Below, one piece after another: positions 1-7,900 of a DNA stretch of 27,651 nt. This DNA comes from Chara braunii (Eukaryota; Streptophyta; Charophyceae; Charales; Characeae). The stretch is from assembly GCA_003427395.1 (NCBI GenBank), contig BFEA01000239.1, positions 115,773 to 143,423 on the forward strand, read 5' to 3'. The first letter of the stretch is position 1; each line of letters begins with the position of its first letter. The notes below the pieces were generated by a model. It was not told where the DNA came from. It did no database searches and saw nothing but the letters and a program-made list of their open reading frames with translations. The position numbers and the translations under genes were made by a program.

Positions 1-10
1 GATAGGATGA

Positions 11-85
11 GCAAAAACGGAATGAATCTTCCGCTGAAATGTGGAAATATACACTGCCACCTTTTTAGCAAAATCGGAATGAATC
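11..85. repeat. Short duplicated 18-mer
   Basis: The 18-base word GCAAAAACGGAATGAATC at 11-28 recurs at 68-85 with one difference (A to T). The copies lie 57 bases apart in otherwise unassigned sequence. No function is proposed. Confidence 0.6.
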
Positions 86-95
86 GTTCGTGTGC

Positions 96-104
<9 letters not shown>

Positions 105-129
<25 letters not shown>

Positions 130-145
130 GAGAGAGAGAGAGAGA
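105..145. repeat. (GA)n microsatellite
   Basis: GA dinucleotide repeat interrupted once by ACAG and preceded by a short GT run. Open frames crossing it (Arg-Glu on plus, Leu-Ser on minus) are artefacts of the repeat. Confidence 0.95.
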
Positions 146-307
146 AGATAACTCTCCGACCTCGCGGCGCGGCTCGGTATTCCCTACGCGCGTGGGACAC
201 GCAGCCATCCTCTCCCACGTCCCGCCCGCAGCCATCTTGCCCGCCCACCTGCCCGCTAGCATGTCGGCCTCGTCCACGTGCGGCCTCTTCTGCGCGCCAG
301 CCGCGAC

Positions 308-572
308 AATTTTCGTCAGCCTCACCCCGCGCCCTCTCGCGTCGGTTTTGTGTCCCAAACGGTTTTCGCCGGCCTCTCCTCTCCCTCGGCCTCAACTCCG
401 CACCCCCCCCTCCGTGCTTTTGTGTCCCAAAAGGGAAAACTTTTCTCCGCGCACGTACCCGTGCGACCACGCGCGTACCCCCGCTCAACCCGCGCCCCAA
501 ACGGTTTTCGTCGGCCTCTCCTCTCCCTCGGCCTCAACCCCGCGCCCCCCCCGCCACGCTTTTGTGTCCCAC
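308..572. repeat. GC-rich degenerate tandem repeat
   Basis: Three related units (about 308-356, 357-429 and 497-570) each run from TTTTCG-TCGG through CCTCTCC-TCGGCCTCA and C-rich CCGC text to the shared end TTTTGTGTCCCA. The first unit is shorter, and a 65-base spacer separates the second and third. The second and third are nearly identical over about 70 bases. The surrounding 150-600 is GC-rich and pyrimidine-biased. Open frames on both strands look like low-complexity shadows (Pro/Arg/Ala-rich) and I do not call a gene. It could be a minisatellite or part of a decayed promoter or 5' UTR region. Confidence 0.7.
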
Positions 573-874
573 ACGGTTTCCCTTGGGCCCGCGACCGACC
601 ATGTCGCCAGACCCTTTGTTTGCTTTAGTATGTATAGAGATTTTACTAAATTATCAACATTGATTATTTAATGAGGCATTCGTTTGACGAACCGCCAAAA
701 AAAAAAGCAAAAAAAGGGAAGATGGACCACTTCGTGTTTAAGGAATTCAACACAGGTAGGGCACACCTGAAGGGTTATTGAAGGAAAGAGACCTTCCCTT
801 GTTGTCCTGTATTTTTTCTTTCCTCTTTTCAGAGTGGGCTCATGTGTGACACACATACACACATGCTCAGGCAC
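573..874. other. Unassigned stretch
   Basis: AT-richer sequence with an A-rich run near 699-717. I see no coding similarity, RNA gene or clear repeat in it. Confidence 0.5.
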
Positions 875-927
875 ACACAAACAGTTGTGTATAGGGAAAC
901 ATCACAATACACAAACAATTGTGTATA
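875..927. repeat. Duplicated palindromic 19-mer
   Basis: ACACAAACAGTTGTGTATA (875-893) recurs at 909-927 with one change. Each copy folds on itself, and the second has the arms ATACACAA and TTGTGTAT around a four-base loop. The pair lies next to CA and GA microsatellites, so slippage or a small foldback insertion is plausible. Confidence 0.65.
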
Positions 928-928
928 A

Positions 929-953
929 ACACACACACACACACACACACACA

Positions 954-1023
<70 letters not shown>
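929..1023. repeat. (CA)n and (GA)n compound microsatellite
   Basis: CA repeat at about 929-954 followed by a near-perfect GA repeat of over 30 units at 956-1023. Apparent open frames here only read the repeat. Confidence 0.97.
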
Positions 1024-1025
<2 letters not shown>

Positions 1026-1787
1026 TGAAGGTCCCTTGATGTGCAGCAACACTACTTTCTTCCCTGGCCGCTTTCATGAAAGAAGGGGGAATGGGGAGGA
1101 GGAGGGGGTTGTTGGTCAGTCATGGCTTGAGAAGTTGAGAATCATAAATGGCAGACGGAACCTTCATTGAGGCTCTTTGCATGCCTGTGTCAGCTTCTCA
1201 CCCGTGTTGTGTCCTGTGATCATTATGCGTTCGGCTGATTAATGTATTGCTCAACTGTTGTTTTATGGATGATGATGCATCGTCTCATGTCTGACCTGCA
1301 GAATTGCCTTATGTGTGTGGCATTTCATCCGACACATCCAGCCCTCATTGCAGGGGGAACATATACTGGTTCGTTTGTTTATAACTCTATCACCTCATTG
1401 CAATGGAAATTTATTCCGTGTCCTTCATTTGTTGATTTATGCACCTTTGGAAATAAACAAAAAACAAGCGGATGCCTGCCTGTGGCGGAGACCTGCTCCC
1501 CTTGCCCCTTGTGGTTGTTGGCCACCTCCTCTCTGTCACGCCCTCCATTTGCCTCCTCTTTGGGCACCTCCCCCTCCTCTGCTGTGTGCTGCTCCTGCAT
1601 GTCGTGAGTGGCAAGGGTTGATTTGGCACACAACAAGGAAACACACCCCTCCTTGCCAGCAGGCCACAATACAGTGCGCCCCCTAAAAGAAATCGAAAAG
1701 TCCTATGTGTGTGTACCTTCCCCTTTTCATGCTGAAGATTCTTTGTCGAAATGAATTATCAAAGCGTCGCCGCGATGGATGGAATCG
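1024..1787. other. Unassigned stretch
   Basis: Mixed-composition sequence. Open frames of up to about 120 codons exist on both strands, but they overlap one another, have cysteine- and proline-rich composition and match no family I recognise. No gene is called. Confidence 0.5.
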
Positions 1788-1990
1788 CGGGCATAGGGCC
1801 TCGCTCCACTACTCACCGCGTGCACAAAATCTAGGGTACCAGAGTGACCCAGGGCAACTTCCCGACCGGGCCAAAAAAAAGAAAAGAACTTTTATTTCCA
1901 TTTTCATTTTAAATTTGGTAAAGAATTTCAATGTGACCGTGAGGGAAAAGTTGTTCAGTTTAGTTTTCTGCATCACATAGTTTTTTTTTC

Positions 1991-1992
<2 letters not shown>

Positions 1993-2026
<34 letters not shown>

Positions 2027-2031
2027 NTTTT
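1993..2031 (-). repeat. Oligo-T tract with a single N (poly-A tail on minus strand?)
   Basis: About 38 T with one N at 2027. Read on the minus strand it is a poly-A run directly after the hairpin at 2032-2113, as expected at the 3' end of a retroposed transcript. A T homopolymer with an unresolved base could equally be an assembly join. Confidence 0.6.
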
Positions 2032-2113
2032 AGCTGGGCCCTTCTGTGGTCCTTGCACAGCCGGGCTGCCTGGTCAAACAAGGTGACCCTGGTGGCCCGG
2101 CTGATAGCCCAGC
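2032..2113. repeat. Nested two-stem hairpin
   Basis: The outer arms share a 7-bp core: 2032-2039 (AGCTGGGC) with 2107-2113 (GCCCAGC). The inner arms AGCCGGGC (2059-2066) and GCCCGGCT (2095-2102) pair perfectly over 8 bp. It abuts the oligo-T tract, so on the minus strand it would be the last structured element before a poly-A tail. Confidence 0.65.
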
Positions 2114-2519
2114 ACAAAAGACAAAAAATATGGCGTCACATCTTCCCATTTTCTAGGGGAAGATTCATTCTCATTTTGTACATTTGGTGAGTAGTGGAGG
2201 GAGGCGACATGGGCCCTGCGCATTGATGACACGCGTAAATAGACAGGGGACAGGTAGTCCCCAAAAAAACAAAAAACACCGAATGAATCTACAGAAGAAA
2301 AAACAAAAACAACTCAACGCATTTACGGCAACCAAGGACTGTATACAGGTCTGGCTCTAGAACAAATTTTCCGTTAGAAAATGGGTAGGTACATGTGCAT
2401 GTGGACCTCAACACTCCAATTTTTTTGGGAGGGGGGCACTCCGCCTTCGTTGGGGCGCACCGCTTGAAATCCGTTTCGTGCTCCCCTTGAAGTTTGTTTC
2501 ACGTTGTCGAGCGCATCGG

Positions 2520-2680
2520 TCGGGGTTGTCACCACCTTTGGACAGGCATATACCCGCCGAGCTACCGAACCACGTGCGACAACTGTTGGAATGCACTCGC
2601 AGAGGTGGCTCAGCCGAGGGCGTGTCTCGTACGCTGTAGCATAGGGGGTACGCGCGGTCGAACGCCTTAATCGGACGGGT
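2520..2680 (-). repeat. Dispersed tRNA-like repeat, copy 1
   Basis: Similar to 20085-20250. Shared blocks include a GTCACCACC core, the GAGCTACCGA block and GGGGTACGCGCGGT. On the minus strand 2564-2553 reads TAGCTCGGCGGG, one base off the polymerase III A-box consensus TRGCNNAGYNGG, in a D-arm-like setting. I see no canonical B box in place. It may be a decayed tRNA-derived SINE whose tail could be the oligo-A tract near 2030. Confidence 0.5.
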
Positions 2681-3007
2681 ACGGGAACCGATGCTCTGGG
2701 GCCTAATCTCCCAAGCGCGACTCTGCGCTGGTCAACTAGGACGGTTCATTTAGCCACGGGGTACACTTCAGAAAAACAAAATGAGACTCCAAAGCGTAAA
2801 TTGCGCCTAGTCCATTTTTCATACATGACCCATAACCTTTTGACGATACAAACCGACTTGTGTCGTGTGCAAGCCTCCGAATAAATGTCGCGGCGTCGTG
2901 GGTCTTGTGTTATGACCCTGGCCAATTTCGATATACACATCCATCAGAAGGTACAATGCCATCCAATTGCAGAAAGAAATGAATGAACTTGAGAGGAGAG
3001 AGAGAGA
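2681..3007. other. Unassigned flank of the left LTR
   Basis: Nothing clearly assignable. The last 20 bases are GA-rich and abut the LTR. Confidence 0.5.
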
Positions 3008-4096
3008 TGATTAGAAGAAGAAGAAGAAGTAAGAAAGAGGAAGAAGAAGATGTACACCAGCAAAGACAATGACAAGGCTCTTCGTCTTCGCCCAACAATC
3101 TCCTCCTCCTTATCTCCCCCTCCTCTTATTCAAACTGAATGACTGGTCCAGAATCAATGTCCGAGTCCCTCTTCTACTGCAGGTATCACTCAAACCATGG
3201 CTGCCTCTCTCACTCTTCCGCCTCTCTCACTCTTCACTCTCATAGGCCTTGCTCAGATCTCCGAAGGACAACCCAAAGCAGCTATGGCTACTCCAGCTCA
3301 GGCCGCCATGCCCAGCCCTGCCTTGAAGCTTCTTGGTGTGGCTCTCCCCGGCTGGGGACTCCTTGCTGCAGCGCCCACCAAGGTGATGAAGATGGCTGCC
3401 ACCATAGCCAGGTAAGTACCCTTGGCGCTCCTCCCCCTTCCTTCCTCCTTCCTCCTTCTTCCTCCCTCAAGTCCTTCTCCTTCCTCCCCAGCAGCGCTGC
3501 TCCAGCCAGCACTCCACCAGTGTGTTGCCAAACTTGCACACCGAAAAAAAGGCCGGGTCTTCCGCCCGGCCTGAAGATATAGCGGCATGCTTTGCCTCTT
3601 GGGCGGTGACTTCCAGGCCGCTGGCCTTCCCAAGCAACCGGTACCTCCTCCTTTTTGGAGGGAAACATCATTGCAGACTCTGATATTGCCCCTACAGGCC
3701 CTAGACTCAGACTGGTACCCGCTAGACCTAGCCTACACTACCGGCCTCTAAAAAAATGCCACTTCTGTCTTCTTCTCCTCGGCCTCCGGTACTTGCATAT
3801 TTACCCCCCTGCCGGGTGCAGTACCGGCCTACCCGCTACTTGAGTGGTTTTTACCCGCTGCAACCCTTTGAAGCCACGGCCACAGGTAAGTACCGGCTCT
3901 GAGGGCCCAACGAACGAACAAGTGCCCTGGCGGGCCACACACACACACTCATACCAACCAGTACTCAGACAGGCACAGTCCAGCAAGCACACACACACAC
4001 AGACTTCGCAGGCGGGGAACTCAGTAGGGCATTTAGTCTATGAGCAAAAGTCATAAATCAGCTGTGTTTGAGTCCGTGTTTGGACGGGTTATCACA
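3008..4096 (-). repeat. 3' LTR of element 1
   Basis: Direct repeat of 10979-12200. In element orientation it starts TGTGATAACCCGTCC at 4096 and ends TAATCA at 3008. It directly follows a purine tract, as a 3' LTR should. Relative to the other copy it lacks a roughly 24-base insert, a foldback insert and the 79-base duplication. It contains CA-rich stretches near 3940-4000 and a GC-rich inverted repeat (GGCCGGGTC...CCCGGCC) near 3551-3570. The plus strand carries two matches to a plant-like splice donor, AGGTAAGTACC, at 3410-3420 and near 3885. Confidence 0.92.
3197..3415 (+). CDS. Antisense open frame in the LTR ending at a splice donor
   Basis: A 72-codon frame, opposite to element 1 transcription. 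It starts MAASLTLPPLSLFTLIG, is rich in Ala, Pro, Ser and Leu with few acidic residues, and contains a hydrophobic stretch (LKLLGVALPGWGLLAAAP). The composition resembles an organelle-targeting or membrane peptide. The coding text ends at CCAG|GTAAGT (donor at 3412), and the stop TAA is formed by that donor. The second LTR keeps the last two-thirds of the frame and the donor, but its start is shifted by inserts. I cannot name a family. It may be a captured exon of a host gene, an antisense LTR transcript or chance. Confidence 0.25.
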   Translation: MAASLTLPPLSLFTLIGLAQISEGQPKAAMATPAQAAMPSPALKLLGVALPGWGLLAAAPTKVMKMAATIAR

Positions 4097-4112
4097 CTAT
4101 CCCCCCCTCAAG
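4097..4112 (-). promoter_or_regulatory. Polypurine tract of element 1
   Basis: On the minus strand this reads GAGGGGGGGATAG immediately before the LTR start TGTGATAA. The polypurine tract is the RNase H-resistant primer for plus-strand DNA synthesis. Its exact abutment fixes the LTR boundary at 4096. Confidence 0.85.
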
Positions 4113-4251
4113 AGCGAGGTCCCTTCGAGCGAGTAACTCATTCTGAGTCCTCGGCAAACGCATCGTAAGCGAGCAAGGCAAAGAAATTCCTGGAATACTC
4201 TGTCGCAGTGAGCCTTGTTGAGATCTTTGGTGCGGCGTTAGCAGCGATTTG

Positions 4252-4722
4252 TCACTCGTAGGCTTTGACAACGAGCGGTGCGCTGCGTAGCAGTTCCTGT
4301 TTGGAGATCCAGTACAGATCGTCTAACGGGTGATACATAAAATGAACCTGGTACTATCTGTTTCTTCCCTTACCTACATGCTGTTTTATTCTATCTATTT
4401 CATGCCCGCCCTTGATTGCGCGAGGGATTATATCTTCGCGGCAATCGAATGTCTCGGCGTCACGGTGGAGATACAATTTAGATGCATGGAACACGGGATA
4501 TGTGCGCAGGTGAGCTGGCACGTCTGCAACGTACGAAGGGCCAAAGTGATCTTCCCCAATTACATCCAAACTTCCCAAGGCCCGTAGTAGAGTGGGAGGA
4601 GTTTGCGTGAGACTCCGTCCTCTTCTGAGAATTCAGACATCTTCACCCAGACATAGCTACCTGAATCTCTGATGGTCGTTGCTTTTTGTTTGCATGGTGG
4701 ATCATGGCATGTTGTCACTTGG
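4252..4722 (-). pseudogene. Integrase C-terminal domain and chromodomain of element 1 (broken)
   Basis: Read from 4722 down, one frame carries the integrase C-terminal motif YVWVKMSEF...LLPLYYGPWEV. The stretch from 4590 continues DVIGEDHFGPSYVADVPAHL and PVFHASKL, the conserved strand before the tether. A chromodomain remnant follows, ending DDLYWISKQELLRSAP and VVKAYE, with its stop at 4252-4254. One in-frame TAG interrupts the chromodomain after GKGRNR, and at least one frameshift separates this region from the integrase core. The chromodomain would direct insertion towards particular histone marks. It aligns with the better preserved copy at about 17060-17276. Confidence 0.85.
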
Positions 4723-5603
4723 TCATAGCTGCAACAGCAACTTTGAGCAAGCGATCATACTTAGCCCTGAAGCCGGGCCTGCCGGGTGTGTTAAGCCAGC
4801 TGGCTGCTCAGGGAATAAGTAGGAGAGCGGATTACGGATCTGCCAACCGTAGTGCAACCTGTTGGGTGTCATGACGGTGGCAGAATGGACGGAGTTGTTG
4901 TACAACCCCTTAACAGAGTACAGCTCCTCATCCCATGTCTCTTGGTACGGAATAATCAACGCGCAGAGAAGTTGAAATACAGTCTGGTTGACCTCCTCAG
5001 CCAAACCGTTGGCTTCGGGGTGTCGGCCAGATGTCATGCACAGTTTGATTCCTATGTGAGACGTGAAATCCTTCCATTCAGTGCTAATGAAACGCGGATC
5101 CCGATCGCTCACAAGAGTCTTCGAGGTTCCGAATTGCAGCAGGTATTTCTGTTGGAATTCGCGAATCACTAGATTTGTTGGGGCATGGGGCGGCAAAGGG
5201 ATCAGATTAAGAAAGTTTGAAAATCGGTCAACAATCACCATGACTTGTGAATACCCGTTTTTGCTTACCTTACCCATGTCAGTGAAATCGATGGAGACAA
5301 ACTCCCGGGGACCATCAGGAATGGGTAGGGGTGTGAGTACCCCCATGGGCTTTTGTCTGCATGGTTTGATCCGTTGACAGACTTGACATTCAGCCACAAA
5401 TTTCTCAGCAGTCCCTTTCATGCCAAGCCAATCAAACTGTCTCAGCAAATTAGCGTACGTTTTTGCCATGCCGAAGTGCCCGCTCCGGCCATGAGCCAAG
5501 TCCAGAAAGTGTGTGCGGAGAGGCTCATGGTTGGGCACACACAAACGGTCATGGTTCCCGTAGCGGTGGAAGATCAGTCCCTCAAACTCGTGAAAACAGG
5601 CTG
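4723..5603 (-). pseudogene. Integrase core of element 1
   Basis: An 822-base open stretch (5544-4723), plus about 60 upstream bases in another frame. The order is an HHCC zinc-binding domain (HGRSGHFGMAKT, then CQVCQRIK), the first catalytic Asp in SIDFTDMG, the second in VSDRDPRF, and the catalytic Glu in HPEANGLAEEVNQT. All three catalytic residues are present. A +1 shift near 5600 separates the linker FHEFEGLIFHRYG from the zinc domain. The frame runs off the family alignment near its end (about 4790-4723) through another shift. Integrase joins the LTR DNA to host DNA. The core looks intact, but it could not be made as part of a continuous polyprotein. Confidence 0.9.
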
Positions 5604-5983
5604 ACTGCCTGGATCAGCCCGTAGCTGCTCAAGGATGGAACTAAGTTCCGGATCCTTGGCGGTGTACTCTACGAGCTCCTCCTTCAGTTTCTTCCGGAGG
5701 TCGTAGGACTTAACAAGGCAAGTCATGTATTCGGGGTGGCGAGACAAAGCATCAGCTACTCGGTTATAATAGCCCTTCTTATGTATTAATTCAAAGTCAA
5801 AAATGTAAATCTCATGGAACCAGCGAAGCAAGGTAGGGGACAGGGTAGTTTGCTGCTTAATCCACTACAAAGTCTCATGATCTGAAAAGACCTTGAAGTG
5901 GCGTCCCAAAAGATAATGCTTCCAGTGATCCAATGCCATACGCAAAGCATAAAGCTCGCGCATGTAAGTGGAGGTGGCTACCT
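5574..5983 (-). pseudogene. RNase H C-terminal half and linker of element 1
   Basis: From about 5983 a shifted frame reads KVATSTYMRELYALRMALDH and FKVFSDHETL, giving the RNase H Glu and second Asp. A TAG at 5867-5865 stands where Gln is expected (SDHETL-stop-WIKQQ). The frame from 5831 continues to DFELIHKKGYYNRVADALSR, the end of the domain with its last conserved Asp, and then the charged linker to integrase. RNase H removes the RNA template during reverse transcription. The frame differs from the one carrying the first catalytic Asp upstream. Confidence 0.85.
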
Positions 5984-6910
5984 TTACGCTGGGCATGCGT
6001 TTGGCCGCAAGCCGTCGCCGTCATCTTGCTGCAGCACTGCACCGATTCCGTACTGGCTTGCATCCGTGGTGACCACGAACGTCAGTTTGGGATCTGCAAT
6101 GCGGAGTACTGGGTAACTTACCAAGGCTTCCTTCAGAGCTCGAAATGCATCCGTACACGCGGTGTCCCAAGAATAAAGAACATTCTTACTAGTCAGTCGC
6201 GACAATGGACGAGCAATGATAGAGAAGCGGGGTACAAACTTTTGATAGTAGGACGCGAGGCCAAGGAAAGAACGCAATTCGCGAATGTTTGCGGGTTGAG
6301 GGCAATTGCGTATGACCTCAACCTTGGTTGCCTCAGGCTCTAGGCCTGCACCAGACAACCGATGCCCGAGCACTTCCTCAAGATGCTTGAGATGTTCCTC
6401 CATGGACTTGCTGAAGATCAAGATATCATCAAGGTAGACTACCACGAACCGACAAATCTGTTCGCGGAGGATCTTGTCCATGAGGCTTTGAAAAGTGGCT
6501 GGTGCGTTCGTGAGACCGAAGGGCATTACGGTGAACTCATAAAGCCGGTCGCGTGTTTTGAACGCAGTCTTGTGCTGGTCCGCAGGATCGACTTCAATCT
6601 GGTGGTAGCCAGACTTGAGATCGATCTTGGAGAAGACCTTGCATCCACCTACGACGTCAAGTAGGTCATCTATGCGGGGCAAAGGGTAGGCGTTCTTTCT
6701 TATGATGCGGTTTAGACCGCGATAGTCAATACACATGCGGAGTTTGCCTCCTTTCTTTGAAACAAATAACACAGGAGCACCAAATTCAGATTCACTAGGT
6801 TTGATCCACCCGTTGTCAATCATCTCATCGATCTGTCGTCGGAGTTCCTCCAACTCGCTGGGTCCCATACGGTACACGCAGCCCTTTGGAGGAACAACAC
6901 CCTCGACCAA
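5984..6910 (-). pseudogene. Reverse transcriptase and start of RNase H of element 1
   Basis: A 308-codon open stretch. It contains VPPKGCVYRMGPSELEELRR, the RT fingers motif [47 protein letters not shown] and the catalytic YLDDILIFS near 6426-6437. RT copies the element RNA into DNA in the particle. Between HLKHLEEV and LGHRLSG (about 6368) some 24 residues of the thumb region are missing compared with element 2 (15028 on), an in-frame deletion. The connection reads ELRSFLGLASYYQKFVPRF, and RNase H begins VTTDASQYGIGAVLQQ. The frame is lost just after this. Confidence 0.93.
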
Positions 6911-7377
6911 CTCGATGGTGTGTCGAACCGGTCGCGTGTGGACTCCACGTGGCTCGGCCAGGACTTCCGGAAACCGATCAAGGAGGGTTTGGATGTCTGA
7001 TGGGACAGGTGGGGGTGGGGAATCAAGGGATCACCAAGATCCGATCGCAAGTCGCGTATAGAGACGACCGAATCTGAAGTAGGATCATTCGGACTATTAG
7101 AGGGTAGAGAGGTAGAGGTGCTAGTAGTCAAAGTACCAGAAGTAGGATCATCAATCAAAGTAGTAGTGGTATTAGCCGCAAAAGTAGATGGCACATGGGT
7201 AGGACGAACAAAGGCAACATACAACTGTTCTTCCTCCTTGTGCTTGCGCCATTTCTAGCAGAACTGCATAGCATTCAGAAAAGTCACTGGGGATTCGCGC
7301 TTCTCATCCAAGAGGACAGGAAGCTCGTTCCCATGAGCATCTTTGACCATGAAGAGTGATTCCTTCCACTTGGTCCA
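6911..7377 (-). pseudogene. Protease-to-RT linker of element 1
   Basis: Low-conservation spacer. In element order it has WTKWKESLFMVKDAHGNELP, a TAG after NAMQFC, then a Thr/Ser/Asp-rich run that frame-shifts before the RT start. A TAA follows the protease at 7380-7378. The Ser/Thr-rich part (about 7200-7020) has many short TACT/TAGT-like words and probably encoded a disordered linker. Confidence 0.65.
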
Positions 7378-7695
7378 TTAGCATTGGGACTGTAACCAGC
7401 CCAAGCCAACGACAGCATCGAAGGGGCACTTGTCAAGGACAAAGAAGTTCAATGCGTGGGTGACAGTCTTGCCTCTGTCAAAGGTAGTGCGCACACCTTT
7501 GACTGCATGCGTAGAAGAGACAATTTCCTTGTTGCCAACTTGGGTCCGGCAAGGGTTCTGCAGGGCCACTTGCTTCATTCCCAAGCCCACCTTGCGTATC
7601 CCATGTGGTGACATGAAGTTAGCTGTAGCACCACAGTCAACCAACACACGGAGATAGCGGTGGTTTATGAGAAGTTTAAAGAAGATCAACTTCAC
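7378..7695 (-). pseudogene. Retropepsin-like aspartic protease of element 1
   Basis: A 105-codon frame with the active-site motif LVDCGATANFMS (usual D-S/T-G-A) at about residues 17-28, and the distal motif FDAVVGLGWL near the end, matching the retropepsin fold. It would cleave the Gag-Pol polyprotein as a dimer. The second active-site position is Cys (codon TGT), a variant I believe also occurs in related elements. The start shown is only the first Met. The true polyprotein is read through from gag by a frame change that can no longer be placed. A stop ends the frame at 7378. Confidence 0.85.
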
Positions 7696-7900
7696 TTCCC
7701 TTGGGCACGCTGCTGTTTCATCTCAGCCCAATGCTCCAAGTGGTATTGGAAGTCAACCATCTCAGACTCCTCCCAAGGCTCGACATACAAGACATTACTT
7801 ACCTCAGCCTTGTCTTCAGCAGATGGTTGGGCTTCAAGGGAGGGCTGCTGATTTTCAACAGAACCGGACTCACCTGCTGTAGAGTTTGTTGAAACTGACT

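Larger units (their letters stand above)
1788..2222. repeat. Inverted repeat flanking the oligo-T tract
   Basis: CTCCACTACTCACC at 1804-1817 is the exact reverse complement of 2186-2199. Similarity continues weakly on both sides: GGGCC and TCGC outside, ACAAAAT inside. The arms are about 370 bases apart and enclose the poly-T tract and the nested hairpin. It may be two oppositely oriented copies of one repeat, or the ends of a foldback element. Confidence 0.55.

Noticed and set aside
65-358. Long Ser-Leu and Arg-Glu open frames across the GA and CA tracts here and at 829-1170.
   Set aside because: They only read through microsatellites. No biased codon use or domain supports a gene.
2925-2966. 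Minus-strand text LDGIVPSDGCVYRN, like the RT motif VEGVVPPKGCVYRM of element 1.
   Set aside because: The similarity covers about 12 residues and stops on both sides. With no further RT motif it is too short to call a fragment.
3288-3671. 127-codon minus-strand frame in the left LTR, with a counterpart in the right LTR.
   Set aside because: Low-complexity Gly/Glu/Arg-rich translation of pyrimidine-rich LTR sequence, overlapping the antisense frame. No motif seen.
7660-7900. Plus-strand open frames across the gag-protease junction.
   Set aside because: They are complementary-strand shadows of element 1 coding sequence.
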